Shown: positions 1 through 6,859 of the stretch, piece by piece
Layout of the letters: every line of letters starts with the position of its first letter
How positions within the stretch are numbered: the stretch's first letter is position 1
Assembly (NCBI GenBank): GCA_040391535.1
Contig: JBEBXQ010000135.1
Location: 1 to 12,847, forward strand
Source: JBEBXQ01 sp040391535
GTDB lineage: Bacteria; Bacteroidota; Bacteroidia; Cytophagales; Spirosomataceae
Direction of reading: 5' to 3'
DNA: 12,847 nt
Notes under the pieces: generated by a model
Database searches by the model: none
What the model was told of the DNA's origin: nothing
The model's input: only the letters and a program-made list of their open reading frames with translations
Program-made: the position numbers and the translations under genes

Positions 1-140
1 ACATAACGGACCGCGTATTGGCGATGGGCGGGATTTCTGGAACTGAACTTTAATCGAAGGTAAATAATACAAAACCCCAACATAAAACACTTAACAATTT
101 CCCCGCTTTCACTCTCCCGGAAAGTACTATACTAAAAGTA
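1..140. other. Left-edge non-coding stretch, possible 3' tail of an upstream gene
   Basis: No complete gene is visible. Two plus-strand frames are open from the window edge. One ends with TGA at 44-46 and its last residues read NGPRIGDGRDFWN. The other ends with TAA at 51-53. Either could be the final codons of a gene that enters from the left and converges on the inositol operon, but the fragment is too short to tell coding from chance. From about 55 to 140 the sequence is AT-rich and I recognise nothing in it. Confidence 0.2.
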
Positions 141-185
141 AAAATCCCTTAAAGTCCGGGCTTTTCAGCATGGATTTAAGGGATT
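141..185 (-). terminator. Hairpin terminator of the iol operon
   Basis: A perfect 11-bp inverted repeat pairs AATCCCTTAAA (143-153) with TTTAAGGGATT (175-185). After a one-base bulge at 154 the stem extends by three pairs (155-157 with 172-174), leaving a loop of about 14 nt. Read on the minus strand, the hairpin runs straight into a T-rich tract (TTTTTACTTTTAG, roughly 145-133), the usual form of a factor-independent terminator. It lies about 100 bp past the iolE stop, the last gene of the minus-strand operon. The plus-strand side after the stem is less T-rich, so termination of a converging gene is possible but weaker. Confidence 0.75.
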
Positions 186-282
186 ATATACCTTAGTTTT
201 CACTAATGGGATGATGTGGATATCTGTTCTGACTATTTAGTCGTGAAACTTGTGCAGAAGGAAACATCCGATTGAAAAAAAA

Positions 283-1182
283 TTAAATTCCTGTATGATT
301 TCTGATAAACTGGCGTGCTGTCAGCGCATATTCAAGCGGATTGGCCAGGGCGGGGTCCTGCTCGGCTTCCACCACCATCCATCCTGTGTAATCACTGTCT
401 TTGATTACTGAAAATATACCTTTAAAGTCTATACAGCCCTCATGGTCACCAGGAACGGTAAACACACCTTCCCGCACGCCCTGTAAAAAACTCAGCTGCT
501 GATCCATTACTTTTTGCAGGATGTGCTGGCGAATATCCTTCAGGTGAATATGTGCAGTCCGGGAAATATATTTTTTCAGCATTGCTACCGGGTCTTCCCC
601 GGCAAAGTAAAAATGCCCGCAGTCATAGTTCAGAAACACATATTCCGGATTGGTTTCATTCAGGAGCCTGTCGGTTTCGGCCTGGGTCTGAATGCAGGTA
701 CCCATGTGGTGGTGAAAAGCAAGTTTAAGGCCTTCGTCCCGGGCAATTTTTCCCAGCTCGTTTAAGCCATACGTAAAACTATTCCATTGCTCAGGTGTTT
801 CCAGCATGCCTTTTCCGCTAAAGACCGGAATATTTTTCCCCTGACAACTGTTCCCTGTTTCTCCGCCGCCGATCACTTCCGAGCCCATGGTTTTGAGAAA
901 ACGAAGCAGCTGAATGAAGTTGCTTTTGTTTTCGTCCAGCGATCTGGTGGTCAGCTCATAGCTGTTCCATTGATTGCAGATTTGTAATCCTTTCAGATCA
1001 AGCGCTTTTTTCAGTACTGCCGGGTCTTTAGGAAATTTATTACCCACCTCACAGCCCTGAAAACCGGCCAGTGCCATCTCACTGATACATTGTTCGAACG
1101 TATTTTCAGCTCCCAATTCAGGCATATCATCGTTAGTCCAGTTGATGGGAGCAATGCCTAATCTGATATTATCGAAATTCAT
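283..1182 (-). CDS. iolE: Inosose dehydratase (2-keto-myo-inositol dehydratase)
   Basis: This enzyme dehydrates scyllo-inosose to 3D-trihydroxycyclohexane-1,2-dione, the second step of cytosolic myo-inositol breakdown. It is a TIM-barrel protein of the xylose isomerase/AP endonuclease 2 superfamily. Numbering from the start chosen here (299 aa), visible family features are the N-terminal GIAPINWTNDDMPELG stretch (9-24), HHHMGT (157-162), YDCGH (186-190), HIHLKD (211-216) and VEAE near 271-274. These supply the His, Asp and Glu metal ligands typical of the fold. An upstream in-frame ATG at 1242 would add 20 residues with no family match and would overlap the end of iolD. The internal ATG at 1182 gives the usual family length of about 300 aa and a 13-bp gap after iolD. 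No Shine-Dalgarno is seen. It is the last gene of the operon, followed by a hairpin terminator. Confidence 0.93.
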   Translation of the reverse strand: MNFDNIRLGIAPINWTNDDMPELGAENTFEQCISEMALAGFQGCEVGNKFPKDPAVLKKALDLKGLQICNQWNSYELTTRSLDENKSNFIQLLRFLKTMGSEVIGGGETGNSCQGKNIPVFSGKGMLETPEQWNSFTYGLNELGKIARDEGLKLAFHHHMGTCIQTQAETDRLLNETNPEYVFLNYDCGHFYFAGEDPVAMLKKYISRTAHIHLKDIRQHILQKVMDQQLSFLQGVREGVFTVPGDHEGCIDFKGIFSVIKDSDYTGWMVVEAEQDPALANPLEYALTARQFIRNHTGI

Positions 1183-1195
1183 TTCTAAGGAATGG

Positions 1196-3064
1196 TTAAA
1201 GATATCTGCGCTGTGATTTTTTATTTTCCTGATAGGCTTCAAACGCCTGCTGCACCTTTTCAGACTTTGAAACTTCTGCTACGGGTACTTCCCACCAGGC
1301 GTTATACCCTTTAACGGTCCGGTAAAGGCTTGTTTCTACATAAATGACGGTTGCCTTATCGGCTTTTTTCGCCTGTGCCAATGCTTCCAGAAGCCCTGTT
1401 CGGTTTTCAGCAATGAGTACGTTGGCACCCAGGCTTTCAGCATTTCTGACAAAATCCACGGGCAGGAAATCACCGCTCAGCTGACCGGTCTGCTGATCCC
1501 GGTACTGATAGCGGGTACCGAATCGTTCCCCGCCAATGCTTTCAGATAATCCGCCGATACTGGCAAAACCATTATTATTAAGTAAGAGTATAGTATATTT
1601 AATTCCTTCCTGGATAGCGGTAATGATTTCATGATTATTCATCAGGTAACCACCATCTCCGCAAATCACATACACTTCCCGCGACGGATCGGCCATTTTA
1701 GCGCCTAACCCTGCGGCTATTTCATAACCCATTGTCGAATATCCGTATTCCAGATGGAAATTCTGAGGATCTCTGGAACGCCAGAGCTTGTGCAGATCTC
1801 CGGGAGCACTTCCTGACGCGTTGATCATAATATCTTTGTCTTCCATAAATTCATTCAGCGTACCGATCACCACAGCCTGGTCAATCGGGCTGATTTCCCC
1901 GTTGCCATCCTTATAAATCTGCGTCACTTCATCATCCCATGCTGTATTCATTTCGGCTACTCTGGCACGGTAGTCCGCCGGTACTTCATAGTTTCCGAGC
2001 AAACCGCTGAGTTCTTCCAGGGTAACCTTCGCATCAGCGGTTACCGGTAATGCCGCATGTTTGAAAGCATCAAATTCATTGATATTGATATTGATGAAAC
2101 GGACGTTTTCGTGTTGGAATATAGATTTTGACGCCGTAGTGAAATCACTGTACCGTGTCCCGATCCCAATGACCAGATCGGCATTATTGGCAATCTCAAT
2201 TGCGTAGCGTGTGCCGGTGGCACCCAACCCGCCGACGCTGTAAGGGGCATCATAAGGAACAGATCCTTTTCCGGCAAATGTTTCTCCGACGGGGATTCCG
2301 GTGCGTGCTGCCAGTTGCTGCAATACATTTTCCGCGCCGCTGTAGATGACACCGCCACCAGCCACAATAACCGGATTGCGGGCATTTTTAATCCATTCAG
2401 CAGCTTTTTTCAGGATTGTTAAATCGGGCCTTGGACGTGCTACATGCCATACTCTTTTCCTGAAAAAGGAGACCGGAAAATCATAGGCATGGGTTTGTAC
2501 ATCCTGCGGAAGGGATAAGGTAACCGCACCGGTCTCTGCCTGGGAAGTCAGCACGCGCATGACTTCGGGAAGCGAATAGATCAGCTGTTCGGGACGGTTG
2601 ATCCTGTCCCAGTAGCGGGATACAGGCTTAAAGCAGTCATTGACCGATATGTCCTGTGACTGGGCACTTTCGAGCTGCTGCAACACCGGATTAGGTTCCC
2701 TGGTAGCGAAAATGTCACCCGGTAACAGCAGCACGGGAATACGGTTAATGGTGGCCAATGCAGCTCCTGTAATCATATTGGTGGCACCCGGACCAATGGA
2801 GGTCGTACAGGCAAAGGCTCCCAACCGGTTTTTTACCCGGGCATAGGCTACAGCCGTATGTACCATGGATTGTTCATTACGGCATTGATAATACGAAAAA
2901 TCAGGGTTTTCCTGCAATGCCTGTCCAATACCGGCCAGATTGCCATGACCAAAAATACCGAAACAACCGCCAAAGTAGGGTGCTTCCTGTCCGTCCCTTT
3001 CGATGTATTGATTCTTCAGAAACAGTATCAAAGCCTGAGCTACGGTTAATCTTGTAGTCTCCAT
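1196..3064 (-). CDS. iolD: 3D-(3,5/4)-trihydroxycyclohexane-1,2-dione acylhydrolase (ThDP-dependent)
   Basis: This enzyme opens the cyclic diketone made by IolE to give 5-deoxy-D-glucuronate. It is a thiamine diphosphate enzyme of the acetolactate synthase type with three domains: N-terminal PYR, central Rossmann-like and C-terminal PP. Numbering from METTRLTVAQ (622 aa), the likely ThDP-activating Glu64 lies in CRNEQSM. The substrate-domain motif GDIFATREPNPVLQQLE (116-132) resembles known IolD proteins. The ThDP/Mg signature starts at GDGG (469-472) and ends at NNNG (496-499). The open frame extends 19 residues upstream to 3121, but that extension overlaps the 3' end of the aldolase gene and has no family-like sequence. 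The ATG at 3064 leaves a 13-bp gap after the aldolase stop and matches the expected N-terminus. A 13-bp gap also separates its stop from iolE, which suggests a tightly linked expression unit. Confidence 0.95.
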   Translation of the reverse strand: METTRLTVAQALILFLKNQYIERDGQEAPYFGGCFGIFGHGNLAGIGQALQENPDFSYYQCRNEQSMVHTAVAYARVKNRLGAFACTTSIGPGATNMITGAALATINRIPVLLLPGDIFATREPNPVLQQLESAQSQDISVNDCFKPVSRYWDRINRPEQLIYSLPEVMRVLTSQAETGAVTLSLPQDVQTHAYDFPVSFFRKRVWHVARPRPDLTILKKAAEWIKNARNPVIVAGGGVIYSGAENVLQQLAARTGIPVGETFAGKGSVPYDAPYSVGGLGATGTRYAIEIANNADLVIGIGTRYSDFTTASKSIFQHENVRFINININEFDAFKHAALPVTADAKVTLEELSGLLGNYEVPADYRARVAEMNTAWDDEVTQIYKDGNGEISPIDQAVVIGTLNEFMEDKDIMINASGSAPGDLHKLWRSRDPQNFHLEYGYSTMGYEIAAGLGAKMADPSREVYVICGDGGYLMNNHEIITAIQEGIKYTILLLNNNGFASIGGLSESIGGERFGTRYQYRDQQTGQLSGDFLPVDFVRNAESLGANVLIAENRTGLLEALAQAKKADKATVIYVETSLYRTVKGYNAWWEVPVAEVSKSEKVQQAFEAYQENKKSQRRYL

Positions 3065-3077
3065 TTTATAGATAGGT

Positions 3078-4031
3078 TTAATAAAAAGCTTTTGCTTTTC
3101 CGGTGGTTTGTAAGAGATCAAATTTTCTGCACATGAATTCCTGATAGGTTTTCATGAAGATTTTCCCCGGCGTGGTAGGTGCAAATTCATCCGGACGGTC
3201 CCTGAAAAACTCACGGTTAACCATTGTCCAGAGTAACCGCATATCGGTTGCTATGTTGATTTTGCAGATACCGAGTGGAATGGCTTTCAGGATTTCCTCT
3301 TCCCTGACACCCGTCGAATCCGTCTTTAGCTGTCCGCCTGCGGCATTAATTCTCATCACGACAGAAGGGTCCACGCGTGAGCCCCCGTGCAGCACCAGCG
3401 GAAATCCGGGCAGGCGCTTTTGGATTTCTTCCAGGATTGCAAACTGTATTCCCTGATTCCCTGAAAACTTGTAAGCACCATGGCTTGTACCTACCGCAAT
3501 GGCAAGGCTGTCGCATTGTGTCTGCTCTACGAACGCCTGTACATCAGACGGGTTGGTATAGAGGTTTCCAGAGGTTACTGTCGCTTTTTCATCCGGTTCA
3601 GGCTCGTCTTCAATACCTTCCAGCACGCCCAGTTCAGCTTCTACCTGAATACCGGCCTGATGCGCCAGATCTGTCATAGCACGGGTGCGTGCTACATTGG
3701 TTTCAAAGTCGTCATGAGAGGCATCGATCATTACCGATTGATATCCCCCCGAAGCAATAGCGGGAATGATGTGTTCTTCATTTCCATGATCCAGGTGTAC
3801 AGCAAACACGGCTTCGGGATAAATCGCAGCAGCGGCTTTTATCATGGAAAGCAGCATTTCCGGGTGTGCGTAATCCCTGGCAAAAGGCGTTGTCTGTACA
3901 ATAAAGGGAGCATTATTCTGCACTGCAGCGGCAAACAACCCGTGGATTTCTTCCATGAAAAATACATTCACTGCCGGAATCGCATACGAGCCGTAGCATT
4001 TTTCAAATAAGGTTTTTGTGGACAGTTGCAT
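3078..4031 (-). CDS. iolJ: Class II aldolase, probable 6-phospho-5-dehydro-2-deoxy-D-gluconate aldolase
   Basis: This is a zinc-dependent class II fructose-bisphosphate aldolase family protein of 317 aa. In this operon it most likely cleaves 2-deoxy-5-keto-gluconate 6-phosphate to dihydroxyacetone phosphate and malonate semialdehyde. That substrate assignment is inferred from context; the fold and chemistry come from sequence. Visible motifs are HLDHG (79-83; catalytic Asp81, zinc ligand His82), EAELG (131-135), GTSHG with His184, LHGGS with His215, and KINIATD (257-263), which closes the phosphate/DHAP site. Between HGGS and GVREEEI lies about 22 extra residues (219-240). Bacillus IolJ and GatY-type enzymes lack this segment, whereas longer class II fructose-bisphosphate aldolases carry something similar. 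It starts 10 bp after the symporter stop. A housekeeping fructose-bisphosphate activity cannot be excluded. Confidence 0.85.
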   Translation of the reverse strand: MQLSTKTLFEKCYGSYAIPAVNVFFMEEIHGLFAAAVQNNAPFIVQTTPFARDYAHPEMLLSMIKAAAAIYPEAVFAVHLDHGNEEHIIPAIASGGYQSVMIDASHDDFETNVARTRAMTDLAHQAGIQVEAELGVLEGIEDEPEPDEKATVTSGNLYTNPSDVQAFVEQTQCDSLAIAVGTSHGAYKFSGNQGIQFAILEEIQKRLPGFPLVLHGGSRVDPSVVMRINAAGGQLKTDSTGVREEEILKAIPLGICKINIATDMRLLWTMVNREFFRDRPDEFAPTTPGKIFMKTYQEFMCRKFDLLQTTGKAKAFY

Positions 4032-4041
4032 AGCAATAGAT

Positions 4042-5667
4042 TTACCAGAAAACAGTATACAAGGCTACAAGAATACCGCAGATCAGAATGGAGCTCACCA
4101 AAAACCCGGTACTGACCTTAAACATGGAAGCCTCCAGCTCAAGCCCCTGCGGATTGTCTTTACTCCTTTTGTCTGACAGTGTAATGATCACCATGACCGA
4201 TACCAGAATAACAAAAATAATACCCATCCGGTCCAGGAACGGGATATGTTCCAGGGTAAACTTAAACAAAGTTGATAACGGAATGGTTAAAAGAGCAGCC
4301 ACCAGTGCGGCAGTTGAGGTTGTTCTTTTCCAGAACATTCCTAAAAGAAAAATAGCAAACACGCCCGGTGTTATAAAGCTGGAATATTCCTGAATAAACT
4401 GGTAAGCCTGCTCAAGGACTCTTAGTTGCGGGGCAATCAGAGCAGCGATCCCCATGGCAAACCAGATCGTGATTTTTCCGGTACGGATCAGCTGTTTTTC
4501 TGACGCATCCGGCTTGATGTATTGCTTGTAAATATCCAGAGTGAAAATCGTTGAAATGCTGTTGGCTTTTCCGGCAAGTGAGGCTACAATGGCGGCGGTG
4601 AGGGCTGCGAAAGCCATTCCTTTGAGTCCGGCCGGTAATAAATCAAGTAAAACGGGATAGGCGCGGTCAGGTTTTAACTCGCCCAGCTCGTTCACCATCT
4701 GGGCCTCAAACATACCGTTCTGATGGAGGACAAATGCTGCAATTCCAGGCAAAACGACAATCACGGGAATAAGCAGTTTCAGGATAGCGGCAAACAAAAT
4801 CCCTTTCCTGGCAGTAGGTAAACTGGCCCCTAAAGTCCGCTGAATGATATATTGGTTACACCCCCAGTAATTAAGGTTATTGATCCACATGGCTCCGATA
4901 ATAACCGTCAGTCCCGGAAGATCCTTGTAATAAGGATGCTCTTTGGGCAAAATCATGTGAAAATGACTGTCGGCCTCGGTACGCAATACAGAAAACGCGC
5001 TGAAAACATTGGGTTTGTCAAAATGCTGCGCGATCAGATCCATGGCCAGATAGGTAGTGGCCAGCCCGCCGATGATCAGGACAACCACCTGAATGACATC
5101 CGTATACCCGATTACCTTCATACCACCCAGTGTGATAAAAATAGCAAATAGTGAAAGTCCGATCACTGCAATGGTAAAATCAAGGCCGGCGGTAACTTCC
5201 AGCGCCAGCGCGCCCAGATAAATAATGGAGGTAAGGTTCACAAAAACATACAATAACAGCCAGAAAATGGCCATTGTTGTGGCTACCATGGGGTTATATC
5301 GTTGCCGCAGAAACTGTGGCATGGTGTGTATTTTGTTTTTCAGATAAACCGGAACAAAAAAGATCGCCACGACAATCAGTGTTGCGGCTGACATCCATTC
5401 ATAGGAAGCAATAGCTAACCCTAAGGCAAATCCGGAACCAGACATGCCAATAAAGTGCTCCGCAGAAATATTGGAAGCGATAAGCGAGGCTCCGATTGCC
5501 CAGAAAGTAAGAGAGCCTTCGGCCAGAAAATAATCAGTGGAACTTTCTTTACCGGATGATTTTTTGCGATAAATCCAGTAGCCATAACCGGCTACTATTA
5601 AAAAGTATAAAACGAATACAATGTAATCAAAGGATTGTAGGCCAAATGTTTGCGTGTTTTCCTGCAT
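4042..5667 (-). CDS. Sodium/solute symporter (SSS/SLC5 family, vSGLT-like), probable inositol importer
   Basis: This inner-membrane Na+-coupled transporter has 541 aa and about 14 hydrophobic segments, beginning near residues 14-33. It can be lined up along most of its length with the Vibrio galactose symporter vSGLT as I recall that sequence. Sugar-site residues appear conserved: Glu90 (vSGLT E88), Asn264, Tyr267 and Trp268 (N260, Y263, W264), Lys297 (K294) and Gln426 (Q428). One differs: His71 replaces vSGLT Gln69, and mammalian SGLT/SMIT proteins also have His there. In the Na2-site region, TAAIVASLAGKANS gives Ala362-Ser363 where vSGLT has two serines. The gene sits inside the inositol operon, between iolG and the aldolase, so myo-inositol is the likeliest substrate, but a hexose or another polyol is possible. 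It follows a 113-bp gap, the largest inside the operon. Confidence 0.85.
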   Translation of the reverse strand: MQENTQTFGLQSFDYIVFVLYFLIVAGYGYWIYRKKSSGKESSTDYFLAEGSLTFWAIGASLIASNISAEHFIGMSGSGFALGLAIASYEWMSAATLIVVAIFFVPVYLKNKIHTMPQFLRQRYNPMVATTMAIFWLLLYVFVNLTSIIYLGALALEVTAGLDFTIAVIGLSLFAIFITLGGMKVIGYTDVIQVVVLIIGGLATTYLAMDLIAQHFDKPNVFSAFSVLRTEADSHFHMILPKEHPYYKDLPGLTVIIGAMWINNLNYWGCNQYIIQRTLGASLPTARKGILFAAILKLLIPVIVVLPGIAAFVLHQNGMFEAQMVNELGELKPDRAYPVLLDLLPAGLKGMAFAALTAAIVASLAGKANSISTIFTLDIYKQYIKPDASEKQLIRTGKITIWFAMGIAALIAPQLRVLEQAYQFIQEYSSFITPGVFAIFLLGMFWKRTTSTAALVAALLTIPLSTLFKFTLEHIPFLDRMGIIFVILVSVMVIITLSDKRSKDNPQGLELEASMFKVSTGFLVSSILICGILVALYTVFW

Positions 5668-5780
5668 GTTTTTTCAGGGGCTTGTATTATTGAACATGGA
5701 AAATTATAATATTCTGGTTACATCTGGCACTACAATCACATTTTACTTTTCAAAAAAACAGATGGGTAAATAGTATTTTT
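5668..5780 (-). promoter_or_regulatory. Largest intra-operon gap, possible internal promoter
   Basis: These 113 bp separate the iolG stop from the symporter start, against 8-24 bp at most other junctions. The stretch is AT-rich. On the minus strand it contains a TATAATTTTC segment (about 5708-5699), one mismatch from the Bacteroidota -7 pattern TAnnTTTG, but no TTTG at the right distance upstream. I see no hairpin and no copy of the palindrome found upstream of iolB. An internal promoter for the symporter-aldolase-iolD-iolE half is plausible from the spacing alone. Confidence 0.25.
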
Positions 5781-6794
5781 TCAGACAATTTCCTTCATGG
5801 AAACCGGTCGTTTTTCTTTATAGGACATTGCGGCAGCAAGAGCAGCGGCTGTCGCCATTTTGCCGTCAGTGCAATTTACCGGAGAAGGCAAATCCTGTTG
5901 AATGCAATGGATGAATGCCCTCATACCTTCACGGAAAGCATTTTCATATCTTTCAAGGAAAAAATAGAGTGGTAATGATGTATGACCGCTTTGCTTATCA
6001 TAATACATCACGTTATCTGCCGTATTATTACCCGTGAGCAGCATACCTTCCGACCCGAAAACTTCCAGACGCTGATCGTAACCGTAAACTGCTTTTCTGC
6101 TGTTATCAATTACACCGATTGCCCCGTTGGCAAAAGTGAGTAACGTGACGGCCGTGTCAATGTCATTCAGGTTCTTAATTTCCGGGTCAATCAATGCATC
6201 TCCCTTTACATATACTTCGGTAATTTCACTTCCGGTAACAAACCTTGCCATATCAAAGTCGTGAATGGACATATCAATAAAAAGGCCGCCTGAAGTCCTG
6301 ATGTATTCATAGGGGGGCGGTGCCGGGTCACGGCTGGTGATTTTCAGAAGTTGAGGTATACCTATTTTCCCTTCAGCCCTTAACTGCTGTATTCTGGAAA
6401 AATTACTGTCAAAACGTCTGTTAAAGCCCACCATAAGCTTTACTCCCTGTTTTTCAACGGCAGTTTCAAGCAGAGCAATGGATTCCAGGGAAACATCCAG
6501 CGGTTTTTCACAAAAAACATGCTTACCCGTATTCACTGCCATCAGGGAATAGGGAATATGCAGAGTGGTAGGACAAGCGACAATCACCGCCTGAACGTCA
6601 GGATGTAAAGCTACTTTTTCGGCATCAGTGGTTACTTCGTTTACCCCGGCATTGCGGGCAAAAGCATGTGTTTTTTCATCAGGATCCGAGGCAATAACAA
6701 CCTGCGCGCCAGGAATATAATGCGTCAGATTTTTCAGGTGGATTTGCCCGGCTCTCCCAAGGCCGATGATCCCGACATTAATGGTTTCTGGCAT
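5781..6794 (-). CDS. iolG: Inositol 2-dehydrogenase (Gfo/Idh/MocA family)
   Basis: This enzyme oxidises myo-inositol to scyllo-inosose with NAD+, the entry step of the pathway. The 337-aa protein has an N-terminal Rossmann domain with GIIGLGRAGQIH (8-19) and an acidic residue at the end of strand two (Asp37 in ASDPD), which favours NAD over NADP. The family signature is CEKPL with catalytic Lys97. The C-terminal alpha/beta domain carries GGLFIDMSIHDFDMARF (169-185), whose Asp174 and His178 match the catalytic Asp/His pair of Bacillus IolG. Length is normal for the family. It follows mmsA after a 65-bp gap. Gfo/Idh/MocA paralogues include scyllo-inositol dehydrogenases, but this is the only such gene in an otherwise complete set, so the myo-inositol role is the best fit. 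Confidence 0.92.
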   Translation of the reverse strand: MPETINVGIIGLGRAGQIHLKNLTHYIPGAQVVIASDPDEKTHAFARNAGVNEVTTDAEKVALHPDVQAVIVACPTTLHIPYSLMAVNTGKHVFCEKPLDVSLESIALLETAVEKQGVKLMVGFNRRFDSNFSRIQQLRAEGKIGIPQLLKITSRDPAPPPYEYIRTSGGLFIDMSIHDFDMARFVTGSEITEVYVKGDALIDPEIKNLNDIDTAVTLLTFANGAIGVIDNSRKAVYGYDQRLEVFGSEGMLLTGNNTADNVMYYDKQSGHTSLPLYFFLERYENAFREGMRAFIHCIQQDLPSPVNCTDGKMATAAALAAAMSYKEKRPVSMKEIV

Positions 6795-6859
6795 ATAAAT
6801 GCTACTGTTTTAAAGATTTGTCAAAACAAAATTCTTGTGTAATTGAGATCGGGGAGGTG

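Noticed and set aside
231..242. Short inverted repeat GACTATTTAGTC as an operator or second terminator
   Set aside because: The arms are only 4-5 bp with no T-tract, and it is unrelated to the CG-centred palindrome near the regulator; expected by chance in AT-rich DNA.
3480..4010. Long plus-strand open frame opposite the aldolase gene
   Set aside because: It lies wholly antisense to a gene with clear aldolase motifs, and its translation shows no recognisable domain.
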